Origin: Alphaproteobacteria bacterium
Lineage (GTDB): Bacteria; Pseudomonadota; Alphaproteobacteria; JAUHZC01
Reading direction: 5' to 3'
Length of the DNA: 64,000 nucleotides
Assembly (NCBI GenBank): GCA_030425805.1
Contig: JAUHZC010000005.1
Span: 41,013-105,012 of the forward strand
In this document: positions 53,118 to 62,600 of the stretch, piece by piece
Position numbering within the stretch: position 1 is the first letter of the stretch
Layout of the letters: each line of letters begins with the position of its first letter
The notes under the pieces: model-generated
The model's database searches: none
What the model was told of the DNA's origin: nothing
What the model saw: only the letters and a program-made list of their open reading frames with translations
Made by a program: the position numbers and the translations under genes

Positions 53118-55052
53118 ATGTCAAAGGTAATTGGAATTGACTTAGGAACAACAAACTCTTGTGTCGCGATTATGGACGGAAAAGAGGCCCGTGTTCTGGA
53201 GAATGCTGAAGGGCATCGCACAACACCTTCAATGGTTGCATTTACAGAAGAAGGTGAGCAGGTCGTAGGCCAGCCCGCAAAACGCCAGGCTGTGACAAAT
53301 CCTGAGAATACGCTTTTTGCAATTAAGCGTCTGATTGGACGTCGGTTTGATGACCCTACCACGAAAAAAGATGCTGACATTGTACCTTACAAGATTGTGA
53401 ACAGTGAGGGCGGTGATGCTTGGGTGCATGCGCGCGATAAAGATTATAGCCCCAGTCAAGTGAGTGCCTTTATCCTGCAAAAAATGAAAGAAACAGCAGA
53501 GAGCTTCTTGGGTGAGAAGGTCGAGAAGGCTGTTATTACCGTGCCTGCATATTTCAATGATGCACAGCGCCAAGCAACAAAAGATGCAGGTAAGATTGCA
53601 GGTCTTGAGGTTCTTCGTATTATTAACGAACCGACAGCAGCAGCTCTTGCATATGGCTTAGATAAAAAAGAAAGCGGAATGATTGCCGTTTATGACTTGG
53701 GTGGAGGAACATTTGACGTTTCTATTCTCGAGATTGGTGATGGTGTATTTGAGGTAAAGTCCACTAATGGAGATACCTTCTTGGGAGGTGAGGACTTTGA
53801 CCAACGCATCATTAATTACCTTGCTGACGAGTTTAAGAAGGAAAATGGAATTGATCTACGCAAAGACAAGCTTGCTCTGCAGCGTTTGAAGGAAGCTGCT
53901 GAGAAGGCAAAGATTGAGCTTTCTAGCACATCTCAAACAGAGGTGAACTTGCCTTTCATCACTGCAGATCAAAGTGGTCCAAAGCATTTGAATGTAAAAT
54001 TGTCTCGGGCCAAGCTTGAAAGTCTGGTTGATGATCTTGTGCAACGCACAATCAAGCCTTGTCAAGCCGCGCTCAAGGATGCAGGTGTTTCTGCCAGTGA
54101 TATTAAGGAAGTTATTTTGGTTGGTGGTATGACACGTATGCCAAAGATTGCAGAAACTGTGAAGAGCTTCTTTGGTGTTGAGCCTCACCGTGGTGTGAAC
54201 CCTGATGAGGTTGTCGCTTTGGGAGCTGCGATTCAAGGGGGCGTGCTCCAGGGTGATGTGAAAGACGTTCTGCTTTTGGATGTAACACCACTTTCTTTGG
54301 GAATTGAAACATTAGGGGGTGTATTTACACGCCTGATCGATCGCAACACAACGATCCCAACCAAGAAATCTCAAGTATTTTCAACTGCAGATGATAACCA
54401 GTCTGCTGTGACAATTCGTGTCTTCCAAGGTGAGCGTGAAATGGCTGCAGATAACAAAATTCTTGGCCAGTTTGATCTTGTGGGAATTCCGCCAGCGCCT
54501 CGTGGTATGCCTCAGATTGAAGTGACTTTTGATATTGATGCAAACGGTATCGTAAATGTGTCTGCAAAAGATAAAGCAACGGGTAAAGAGCAGCAAATCC
54601 GTATTCAGGCTTCTGGTGGATTGTCTGATGATGATATTGAGAAAATGGTTCAAGAAGCAGAATCTAATGCAACGGAAGATAAGAAGCGTCGTGAGCGAGT
54701 CGAAGTGAAAAATCAGGCGGATTCTTTGGTTTATACAACCGAGAAGAATCTCAAAGAGCACGGAGATAAAGTCTCTGACGAAGAAAAATCTGCAATCGAA
54801 ACTGCTGCAAAAGAGCTGAAGGAAATCATTGAAACAGATGACTTTGATGCAGATGCAGCAAAAGCCAAGATGGAAGCACTTACACAGGCTTCTATGAAGT
54901 TGGGTGAGGCTATGTATAAAGCAATGCAGGAACAACAAGCTGCTGGTGGAGACGCAAAACCTGAAGGTGATGAAGCTTCACAGGCTGAGGATGCAGATGT
55001 TGTTGATGCTGATTATGAAGAAGTGAAGGACGAAAACCAAAAAGGTGCATAA
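53118..55052 (+). CDS. dnaK: Chaperone protein DnaK (Hsp70)
   Basis: ATP-dependent chaperone. The 644 residues have the full Hsp70 layout: phosphate-1 loop [11 protein letters not shown], phosphate-2 [11 protein letters not shown], adenosine motif VGGMTRMP, the linker [13 protein letters not shown], the substrate-binding domain, and a helical lid ending in a DnaK-type acidic tail ([13 protein letters not shown]). AAGAAAGGAC precedes the ATG. A terminator lies between it and dnaJ, so dnaJ may be expressed at a lower level or from its own promoter. Confidence 0.99.
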   Translation: MSKVIGIDLGTTNSCVAIMDGKEARVLENAEGHRTTPSMVAFTEEGEQVVGQPAKRQAVTNPENTLFAIKRLIGRRFDDPTTKKDADIVPYKIVNSEGGDAWVHARDKDYSPSQVSAFILQKMKETAESFLGEKVEKAVITVPAYFNDAQRQATKDAGKIAGLEVLRIINEPTAAALAYGLDKKESGMIAVYDLGGGTFDVSILEIGDGVFEVKSTNGDTFLGGEDFDQRIINYLADEFKKENGIDLRKDKLALQRLKEAAEKAKIELSSTSQTEVNLPFITADQSGPKHLNVKLSRAKLESLVDDLVQRTIKPCQAALKDAGVSASDIKEVILVGGMTRMPKIAETVKSFFGVEPHRGVNPDEVVALGAAIQGGVLQGDVKDVLLLDVTPLSLGIETLGGVFTRLIDRNTTIPTKKSQVFSTADDNQSAVTIRVFQGEREMAADNKILGQFDLVGIPPAPRGMPQIEVTFDIDANGIVNVSAKDKATGKEQQIRIQASGGLSDDDIEKMVQEAESNATEDKKRRERVEVKNQADSLVYTTEKNLKEHGDKVSDEEKSAIETAAKELKEIIETDDFDADAAKAKMEALTQASMKLGEAMYKAMQEQQAAGGDAKPEGDEASQAEDADVVDADYEEVKDENQKGA

Positions 55053-55076
55053 CCTCCTTCTTATTAGAAAACAATG

Positions 55077-55110
55077 AGCCCACTTTACCACTCGTAGAGT
55101 GGGCTTTTTT
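55077..55110 (+). terminator. Intrinsic terminator between dnaK and dnaJ
   Basis: AGCCCACT (55077-55084) pairs with AGTGGGCT (55098-55105) around a 13-base loop, followed by a T run. It lies 24 bases after dnaK and 16 bases before the dnaJ start, so it would split the pair or act as a partial terminator. Confidence 0.8.
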
Positions 55111-55126
55111 AAAGTAAAGTAGCCCC

Positions 55127-56311
55127 ATGAGTGATAATTTTTATGAACTGCTAGGCGTTTCTAAAGGCGCTTCTGCTGATGAAATTAAGAAGGCTTATCG
55201 CAAAAAAGCGATGCAATATCATCCAGATAAGAACCCTGACAACCCTGAAGCTGAGAAGAAGTTTAAGGAAATAAATCAAGCTTATGAAGTTTTAAAAGAT
55301 GATCAAAAGCGGGCTGCTTATGATCAGTTTGGAGCACAGGCTTTCCAAAACGGTGGGGCTGGCCCTGGAGCAGGAGGTTTTGGCGGCTTTGGAGGCTTTA
55401 GTCAAGGGGGATTCAGTGCTGGAGATTTTGGGGATATTTTTGAAGAAATGTTCTCAGAATTCACAGGTGGAGGACGCAGACAGGCTTCAAGTGCGCAGCG
55501 TGGTGCAGACCTTCGCTACGACATGGAAATTACACTTGAAGAGGCTTTTGAGGGACTCACGAAAAAGATTTCTGTTTCTGCTGCAGCTGAGTGCGAAAAA
55601 TGTGGTGGATCTGGATCTGCAAAGGGAGCACCTCCCAAGGTTTGCCACACCTGCGGAGGAAGAGGACGTGTGCGTTCTCAGCAAGGATTCTTTACGGTCG
55701 AGCGTACTTGTCCCGAGTGTCATGGCACGGGAGACATCATTGAGAATCCTTGTCATGAGTGCGGTGGAGCTGGTCGTAAACGGACAAAGAAAACACTCAA
55801 TGTTTCTATTCCAGCGGGTGTAGAAGATGGAACCCGGATTCGCCTTTCTGGAGAGGGAGAGGCTGGACTTCGGGGCGGCCCTCAAGGGGATCTCTATGTT
55901 TTCCTTAGTATTAAGCCTCATAAATTTTTCAAGCGGGATGGTTCTCGAATCCATTGCAAGATTCCTGTGCCTGTCACAACAGCTATCTTAGGAGGATCTG
56001 TTGAGGTTCCTTCAATTGATGGCACAAAGGGTATCATTAAAATTCCTGAGGGAACGCAATCTGGAAAGGAATTCCGTCTGAAAGGAAAAGGAATGTCTCT
56101 TATGCGCCAATCTAGCCGTGGAGATATGTACGTGAAGGTTCAAGTTGAGACGCCCGTGAATCTCTCTTCCAAGCAAAAAGAGCTTATGAAGGAATTTTCA
56201 AAACTTGCTGAGAAAGAGAATAATAGCCCTGAGTCCCAGGGGTTCTTTGATAAAATCAAGGGTTTGTTTTCAGCAATTGCCGGATTAATCTGTAGCTTCC
56301 CCTGGATCTAG
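55127..56311 (+). CDS. dnaJ: Chaperone protein DnaJ
   Basis: Co-chaperone that delivers substrates to DnaK and triggers its ATPase. The J domain contains HPD in YHPDKNPDN, followed by a Gly/Phe-rich region and four CxxCxGxG zinc-binding repeats ([32 protein letters not shown]). The C-terminal peptide-binding domains follow. At 394 residues it is slightly longer than usual, with a hydrophobic cysteine-containing end ([12 protein letters not shown]). No strong ribosome-binding site is seen; AAAGTAAAG lies upstream. Confidence 0.98.
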   Translation: MSDNFYELLGVSKGASADEIKKAYRKKAMQYHPDKNPDNPEAEKKFKEINQAYEVLKDDQKRAAYDQFGAQAFQNGGAGPGAGGFGGFGGFSQGGFSAGDFGDIFEEMFSEFTGGGRRQASSAQRGADLRYDMEITLEEAFEGLTKKISVSAAAECEKCGGSGSAKGAPPKVCHTCGGRGRVRSQQGFFTVERTCPECHGTGDIIENPCHECGGAGRKRTKKTLNVSIPAGVEDGTRIRLSGEGEAGLRGGPQGDLYVFLSIKPHKFFKRDGSRIHCKIPVPVTTAILGGSVEVPSIDGTKGIIKIPEGTQSGKEFRLKGKGMSLMRQSSRGDMYVKVQVETPVNLSSKQKELMKEFSKLAEKENNSPESQGFFDKIKGLFSAIAGLICSFPWI

Positions 56312-56369
56312 GGCTTGTTGACCATCTTGTCTCTGAAAGGTAGATTATTATGGAGAAAAGGTGGTCCCC

Positions 56370-57272
56370 ATGGCTATTTCCATTCCAGAAAGAAATCAGC
56401 TTGTAAGCCGTGCGAGTACAGCTTCTGTGATTGTTGCAAGCCTTTTGCTTTTAGCAAAGGGGTCAGCCTGGTGGTTGACAGATTCTGTTAGTTTGTTTGC
56501 CTCATTGATGGACTCCATCTTAGATATGGGGGCATCTTTGATTAACATGTTTGCCGTAAGAAAAGCGATGATTCCACCAGATGCAGATCATCGGTTTGGT
56601 CACGGAAAAGCAGAAGCCTTATCAGCCCTTCTCCAAGCGTTTTTAATTTCAGGATCTGCCATTTGGTTGGGTTATGAAGTTATAGATCGTATTCGCCACC
56701 CTCAGCCTACAGCAGAGACTTTGTTTGGTGTAGGGGTAATGGTTCTTGCAATTGTCGTAACATTGGTCCTCGTTCGTTATCAGAATATGGTTGTGGCTAA
56801 GACAGAATCTACTGCAATTAAAGCAGATTCTGCCCATTACCAAACTGACCTCTACATTAATGGGGGGGTGATCACATCTTTATTCCTTGTTGAGATGACG
56901 GGTCTTACTTGGATTGATCCTTTGTTTGGGGGAGGCATAGCGCTTTATATTCTTTATACAGCTTGGGAAATTCTTCAGGACTCCTTTAAAATCTTAATGG
57001 ATGAAGAAGTTGGGCCTGAAACACGGAAAAAAATCGAAGAAATAGCAAAAGCTCACCCTGAAGTGAAAGGAGTGCATGATGTTCGCACCCGTTCTTCTGG
57101 GATTCGCAAACATATTCAACTTCATTTGGAAATGGACGGAAAAATGACGCTATTTCTTGCACATGAGGTTGCAGAAGCTGTTGAAAAGGAACTCCAAAAA
57201 GCATTCCCAAATAGTGATATTCTTATTCACCAGGATCCTGAGGGGATTGAAGAAGATCGAGATGATTTTTAA
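56370..57272 (+). CDS. Cation diffusion facilitator family efflux protein (FieF-like)
   Basis: A 300-residue inner-membrane metal/proton antiporter of the CDF family, probably exporting zinc or iron. Six membrane segments are visible. Metal-site residues match FieF-type proteins: DSILDMGAS in the second helix (first Asp) and ADSAHYQTDLYING in the fifth (HxxxD). DHRFGHGKAEA is a conserved loop. The C-terminal cytoplasmic domain (KIEEIAKAHPEVKGVHDVRTR) follows. The ATG at 56370 with AAAAGGTGG upstream is chosen over the GTG at 56361. Confidence 0.9.
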   Translation: MAISIPERNQLVSRASTASVIVASLLLLAKGSAWWLTDSVSLFASLMDSILDMGASLINMFAVRKAMIPPDADHRFGHGKAEALSALLQAFLISGSAIWLGYEVIDRIRHPQPTAETLFGVGVMVLAIVVTLVLVRYQNMVVAKTESTAIKADSAHYQTDLYINGGVITSLFLVEMTGLTWIDPLFGGGIALYILYTAWEILQDSFKILMDEEVGPETRKKIEEIAKAHPEVKGVHDVRTRSSGIRKHIQLHLEMDGKMTLFLAHEVAEAVEKELQKAFPNSDILIHQDPEGIEEDRDDF

Positions 57273-57285
57273 GGAAAGAATTGGT

Positions 57286-57771
57286 GTGAAAATGAAGAGT
57301 TGGACCAGAGTTATATCAATTCTGATTTTGTTTTTAGCGTTTGCTGCTCCTCTGCTGTCCTTGGGTCCAGAGGCGGTGGTTACATTACAAACTCAGCCCA
57401 AAAAAGAGGATCGTCTTGAGGTTAAGAAGTTACAGCAATCCCTCAAAGTGGTTCGCAAACTTTACTTTGAAAAAGATGCAAGTCGCCCAGATTTGAATCT
57501 CAGCGAGGAAAAAAAACAAAAACTTAAGGGGATTGAATTTAAAATAAAAGCCCTTTTAAGCCGGGTTTACCCCCGAATGCCACAGGAATGGAAGCTGAAA
57601 CTATTGGAATTATTTGATGATGATCCAAAGTTTATCACAGATGATAAATTGAATGCTGTTTTGCAAGAAAAAAAGAAGCTCTCAGAGCTAATACGGATTA
57701 TTTCTGCTCATAGAAAATATTTGTACACAATGGAACAGGAAGCAGGTCTACATAGCTCGTTTCGAGGGTAA
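57286..57771 (+). CDS. Exported or membrane-anchored protein of unknown function
   Basis: Not recognised. The GTG at 57286 has AAGGAAAG seven bases upstream and gives 161 residues beginning with a hydrophobic export signal (VISILILFLAFAAPLLSL). The rest is strongly basic and helical (KKLQQSLKVVRKLYF, then LQEKKKLSELIRIISAHRK), suggesting a coiled-coil. Longer in-frame starts from 57157 overlap the efflux gene and are rejected. It is followed, 62 bases on, by the TpsB gene; a functional link is possible by position only. Confidence 0.6.
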   Translation: MKMKSWTRVISILILFLAFAAPLLSLGPEAVVTLQTQPKKEDRLEVKKLQQSLKVVRKLYFEKDASRPDLNLSEEKKQKLKGIEFKIKALLSRVYPRMPQEWKLKLLELFDDDPKFITDDKLNAVLQEKKKLSELIRIISAHRKYLYTMEQEAGLHSSFRG

Positions 57772-57833
57772 AAAAGGACTGCAGCACTCTTAAAATTTTG
57801 CTAAAGTTTTAGTTGTTGATTTTTGGGTTCCAG

Positions 57834-59495
57834 ATGCTCCGTTCTTTCGTCACTTTGGCGGTACTGTTTCTTTCTTTCAATATCCGCGCGAGTGATAGCA
57901 CAAGCCTTGAGGCTCGGGAAAGGGTAGATACAGATCGCTTGCCTTCAGCAGCAGATATTCAAAAACGCAGAGAAGAGGCTGCTCGCCCAATATCTCGTGC
58001 AGATGCATTTCTGAAGCTTCCGAAGGATATGCATATGACATTTTCAGGAATTCGGATTACGGGAGTCTCTGTTTTTAAAAATGAAGATTTTAAGGAAGTT
58101 GTCGCTCCCTATGTTGGTGCGCCACTTGATCCAGAAAAAGTGGGAGAACTTTTAAATCGTATTCGACAAAAATATCGGAAAGAAGGTTACATTGTTGCTC
58201 AAGCTTATCTAGCAAAGCAAACTCTTGAAGAGGGAGGGACCCTCACAGTATCAGTTGCAGAAGGCATTGTAGAAGATATTGAAGTGAAAGGGGGAACGCC
58301 AGCTATTCATGATAAAATTCAGCATATCTTGGAGGCTATCCCTGTTGATCGTCCTTTGAGGCTTCAGGAGTATGAGCGTATTTTGATGGTCGTTCGAGAA
58401 ATTCCTGGTGTCACAATTAAGACAGTTCTTGCGCCTGGGGATGATCCTGGGGAGACAAAAATAATTTTTGTTATTGTTGACCAAAGCCAAGGAGAAGTAG
58501 GAATTAGGGGGAGGCGGACTCATCAGGAATCTTCAGGTTTATATAAAATAACGAAGTCTTTTAAAGCTTATAATCTTGTTGGTTTGGGCAAAACAGAAGT
58601 TGATATTACCAATGATAATAAATTTCGCAGAAGTAAGAATTTTTATCTCAAGCAAACTCAATTAATTGGGAAAAGTGGCCTACGCGCCTATGTAGAAATG
58701 ATTAGAACGCGGAGCACTCCTAAGTCCTCCATTCACTCTTTTTCTCGCTATGAGTTCTTTCGCTTCATGCTGATGTATCCTGCGATTTATGAGATGCGTC
58801 GCGTTTTTAAACTTCGCCTCTCACTAGATGGAGGAAATGACACAGGTTTTACAAATGGTGCTCTCTCCAAAGATGATAAAAATCGGCATATTCGGTTCGG
58901 TATGCGATTGGAACAAATTTTTGACAGATCCTATCTTCAGCTCTCTACAGAGGTTTCCAGAGGTCTGAGTGACTTGGGGGCCAGAAAGGGGAGGTTTCCT
59001 TCTCGGCCAGGAGGGTGTCATGATTCGACAAAAATTACTGTTTCAGGGTTCCATTCGTATCGGCTTTCTCAGGCTTTTCAGACACTTTTGCTCGTGGATG
59101 CTCAGTACGCTTTTACACCAACGCTTTTGACTGAAGAATTTTCTGCTGGAGATGATAGTTTTGTTAAGGGAGCAACTCCTGTTGATATTTCTGGGGATTC
59201 TGGGGCGGGTATTTTAGGTGAATTGCAGTTTTATCCTGAAATTTTCCGCAAAAACAAACTATCAACGCACTTATACATTGGCGCTGGGGCAGCTTTATCT
59301 CGAAATTCTGCAGCTAAAACTGATACTCAGCGTAAGGATAGTGCCTCTTCTTGGTTCTTTGGTTTTAGGGCTCCAATGCCAGGAAATTTCAATTTAGAAC
59401 TCACCTTTGCAAAACCTTTAAAGAAATCTGCGTTGAGTTCTTTCAGTTATGGATGGCGCGCAAATGGAAAAATCAAGTGGACCCTCAAGTTCTGA
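57834..59495 (+). CDS. Two-partner secretion transporter TpsB (ShlB/FhaC/HecB family)
   Basis: An outer-membrane Omp85-superfamily pore that exports a single partner adhesin. A signal peptide (MLRSFVTLAVLFLSFNIRA) leads the 553-residue protein. Two POTRA domains follow: the first with ITGVSVFKNEDFKEVVAPYVG and YRKEGYIVAQAYLAKQTL, the second with IVEDIEVKGG and LMVVREIPGVTIKTVLAPG. The C-terminal 16-stranded barrel ends in a phenylalanine (KIKWTLKF), as needed for assembly by the Bam machinery. The partner gene starts about 150 bases downstream. Confidence 0.93.
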   Translation: MLRSFVTLAVLFLSFNIRASDSTSLEARERVDTDRLPSAADIQKRREEAARPISRADAFLKLPKDMHMTFSGIRITGVSVFKNEDFKEVVAPYVGAPLDPEKVGELLNRIRQKYRKEGYIVAQAYLAKQTLEEGGTLTVSVAEGIVEDIEVKGGTPAIHDKIQHILEAIPVDRPLRLQEYERILMVVREIPGVTIKTVLAPGDDPGETKIIFVIVDQSQGEVGIRGRRTHQESSGLYKITKSFKAYNLVGLGKTEVDITNDNKFRRSKNFYLKQTQLIGKSGLRAYVEMIRTRSTPKSSIHSFSRYEFFRFMLMYPAIYEMRRVFKLRLSLDGGNDTGFTNGALSKDDKNRHIRFGMRLEQIFDRSYLQLSTEVSRGLSDLGARKGRFPSRPGGCHDSTKITVSGFHSYRLSQAFQTLLLVDAQYAFTPTLLTEEFSAGDDSFVKGATPVDISGDSGAGILGELQFYPEIFRKNKLSTHLYIGAGAALSRNSAAKTDTQRKDSASSWFFGFRAPMPGNFNLELTFAKPLKKSALSSFSYGWRANGKIKWTLKF

Positions 59496-59606
59496 CAAAA
59501 CTTAACTAAAATTTTAGCTTTTTCGTTTGAAATAGAACCTTAGAGGAATCAAAACTTTAGGGCCCCCAATTTGGTTTCATTCGTAAGCAAGATTAAAAAG
59601 CAATTA

Positions 59607-59640
59607 AAAGAGCTTTTCTCATACTTTGAGAGAAGCTCTT
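59607..59640 (+). promoter_or_regulatory. Stable hairpin just upstream of the tpsA-like start
   Basis: AAGAGCTTTTCTC and GAGAGAAGCTCTT form a 13-bp stem with one G-T pair around ATACTTT. No T run follows, so it is not a simple terminator. It ends nine bases before the ATG at 59649 and contains the only GAGAGAAG ribosome-binding-like sequence, so it could hide it; alternatively it is coding if translation begins at TTG 59571. Confidence 0.4.
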
Positions 59641-59648
59641 GTCGTGAA

Positions 59649-62600
59649 ATGGCATCTTGCACAGTTGCACTTAGATTTCTATTTTTATTCGTTTTCTTCT
59701 TCTCTCAAATTACCCAGGCTTGGGCTCTTCCCCAAGGCGGTAAAATCGTAAAAGGTGATGCGTCTATCTCTGTGCCAAGCCCAAGTCACATGGATATCCA
59801 TCAGCGTTCAAATCGTGCTGTGGGGGATTTTACATCTTTTAATGTAGAAAAGCATGAATCTATTCGGCTTCATCAAGAGAGGGACGCTTCTTTTTTAGCA
59901 AGGGTCCGGGGGGCAGATCCACGCCAATCCCGTATTGCGGGTTCTATTCGTGCTGATGGAAACTTTGTGCTTTCAAATCGTGCAGGTATTCTCGTTGAAA
60001 ATGGTGCCGTTATCACAGGACGTGGGGTTGCTCTTACAAACCGAGAGGTGGATGTTGATCGGTTTATGGATCAGCATAGCCTTTATCTTACGGAAAAAGG
60101 AATCGGGGGAATAGAAGTTGCAGGAGGTATTAATACAACTCAAGGAGGATGGATTGGGCTTTTAGGAGCTGATGTAAGTGTTTCGAAAGGCGCAAAACTC
60201 TTTGCTCCACAGGGGGAGATTGTGATTGGTGATGTGCCTTATGACACGGTTGATTTAAGTGACGGGCATTTCGAATTTTTACAACCAAAGTCTCTCTCAG
60301 AAGAAGAGAAAACACATATTCTATCCCTCAAGGATGCAGAAGATGCTGTGAACCATGTCATCAATTTGGAAGGACACATCTCTGCAACACGCGTTGAGTC
60401 AAGGGGAGGCAAAATCTTTATTAATGGGCCTTCTGGCAGCAATGTCACTGTTGCAGGCAATATCAAAGCTGAAGGAGATAAAGATCGAGGCGGGCTGATT
60501 TTTGTTACTGGAGAAAAGGTAACTGTTACGGGCAAGGCAGCGATCTCTGCTGATGGAGATCAGGGTGGTGGTACAATCGTGTTTGGGGGCATTTTAAGGG
60601 ATGACCTTAATAGTGAAAATTCTTTGCGTGAACATCGGTTGCAAAGCCCGTTTATGCTGGCCAATTCATTGAGTTTTGATGCGGATGCAGTTCTCCACGC
60701 AAATGCTCTTGAGGAGGGAAATGGTGGGCACATAGACTTTTGGTCAGAAGGACTATTAAGACTTCCGCGGCATGTAGGATTAAAAGGAAAAGAGAAGAAT
60801 GGCTACCTTGAGCTAAGTGTTGGGGACAGAGGGTATATCACAAATTTTGACTCTTTTGTTTTGGGAATGAAAGAGTTTCCAGCTCACCTTCACCTGGATC
60901 CTGCAACAATTACATTTGTGGATTCTGGCGGTACAGACCCTAGCTCTGACGTTACAGTGACGAGTGGTAATGTGGATGTAAACACATCAGCATTGTCAAC
61001 ATTGGTTGGGAATGTTGGAGATGTTACGTTTACTGCAACAGATGGTATTACTTTTAGCCACACAGGGGAACTTATACTTACAGCACCGAGTGAATCAAAA
61101 CAGACAACGTTCAATGCTCAAGATATTACGATTGGTTCAGGGGGAACCTTAACTCTTGAATTGGGAATTTTTAGGTTTGAGCACTCAACTTTGGATGACA
61201 CAGGAAGTGTTACAATAGATTCAGCGGTGGCCAACAATGGTGCAGAGCTTCAACTTATCAAGATGATAGGAGATGCGGATTTTGATCTTGCAACGGGGGC
61301 TGTTTCAAATATTACCAATAATGCATTGCTTGTCCTGGGCAGTTCAGGATCCCTTTCAACAAGCGGTCCCTATACCGTTACAGGTGGACCACTAGCTCTA
61401 GTGTATTCAGATAGCATATCCATAAATAACACTATTACAAATAATGGTTCTTTAACAATATCAAAACAGGGTGGCAGTGAAGCGTATGATTTTACAAGTG
61501 GATTCATTACTAATATTATAAATAATGCTGAATTAACTTTAGAAGCTGAAACTGGGATAACAACCTCAGGAACTTACAGTGTTGATCCAGGACGTGTTTT
61601 TGTTTTGCGCTCTGGAGGAGATGTTAGCATAGGTAATACAATTACTAACTCGGGGTCTCTCACCTTTATTGGTGCTGGGGATGCAGAGTTTAACCTTTCT
61701 AATATCGAAGGAGCCGGAACGCTACAAGTTGAAGCAGAAACTGGGACGCTAAGCCTAGTGGGAACACCTTCTACAGCAGATGCTGTCTTTGTAAGCAACG
61801 GTGGAAGCCTACTACTAGGGAGAGCATCAAATCCTTTTATATTGACAGCTAGCAATACTATTACTTTTCCTACTCCAGCAGGTGTTACAAGTGGAGAAAC
61901 AGCAGTCCTGAATTTTGGGAATAGTATTTCCATTGATGATACCTTCACTAATGATGGAACTTTATCTCTCATCAAAACGTCTGGGGATGGAACTTTTAAT
62001 CTTTCAAACCTTACAAATAATAGTTCGTTAGAGCTAGAGGCTCCGAGCAACCTTTTCCTTGAAAATACAACCCTGTCCGTCGGTGCCAGTGAATCTTTGA
62101 CATTGCGGTATGGGTCTAGCCTAGTTCTCAATAGCAGTACGATTTCAAATGCAGGCTCCCTTTCTTTTGAAAACACAGGAGGTTCTGAGATCTTTACTTC
62201 TATTGCAGCCCCCAAAACAGATATTACAAACACGGGAAATCTAGATATAACAACTGCCTCAGACCTGACTCTGTCCTCAGGAGGGTCAATTGGGGCTAGC
62301 CAAGTCGTAACACTAAGCTATGGCAATTCATTGACCTTTGGTCCGATAAGTAATGCCGGAACACTGACATTACTAAAAGCTGGCGCTGATGAAAGCTTTG
62401 ATCTAAGTGGTATAACAAATACGGGCTCACTGACACTTCAAGCCTCTAATGATATTACATTGGCAAATGGCCCGTCTGGAAGTGGTGGAAGCTTGCAACT
62501 TCAGGCTGGGCGTTCGATTTTCGCAAATACAAATGTTGCTACGGGTGGGGGAGGTGTATCCCTGATTGCAAACGAGACAGCAGAAAATGGCGTTATTGAT

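Noticed and set aside
61574..62233. 219-codon open frame on the minus strand
   Set aside because: It lies wholly opposite the TpsA frame, has no ribosome-binding site or recognisable domain, and its Val/Ser/Pro-rich composition is what Asn/Thr/Gly-rich coding sequence gives when read backwards.
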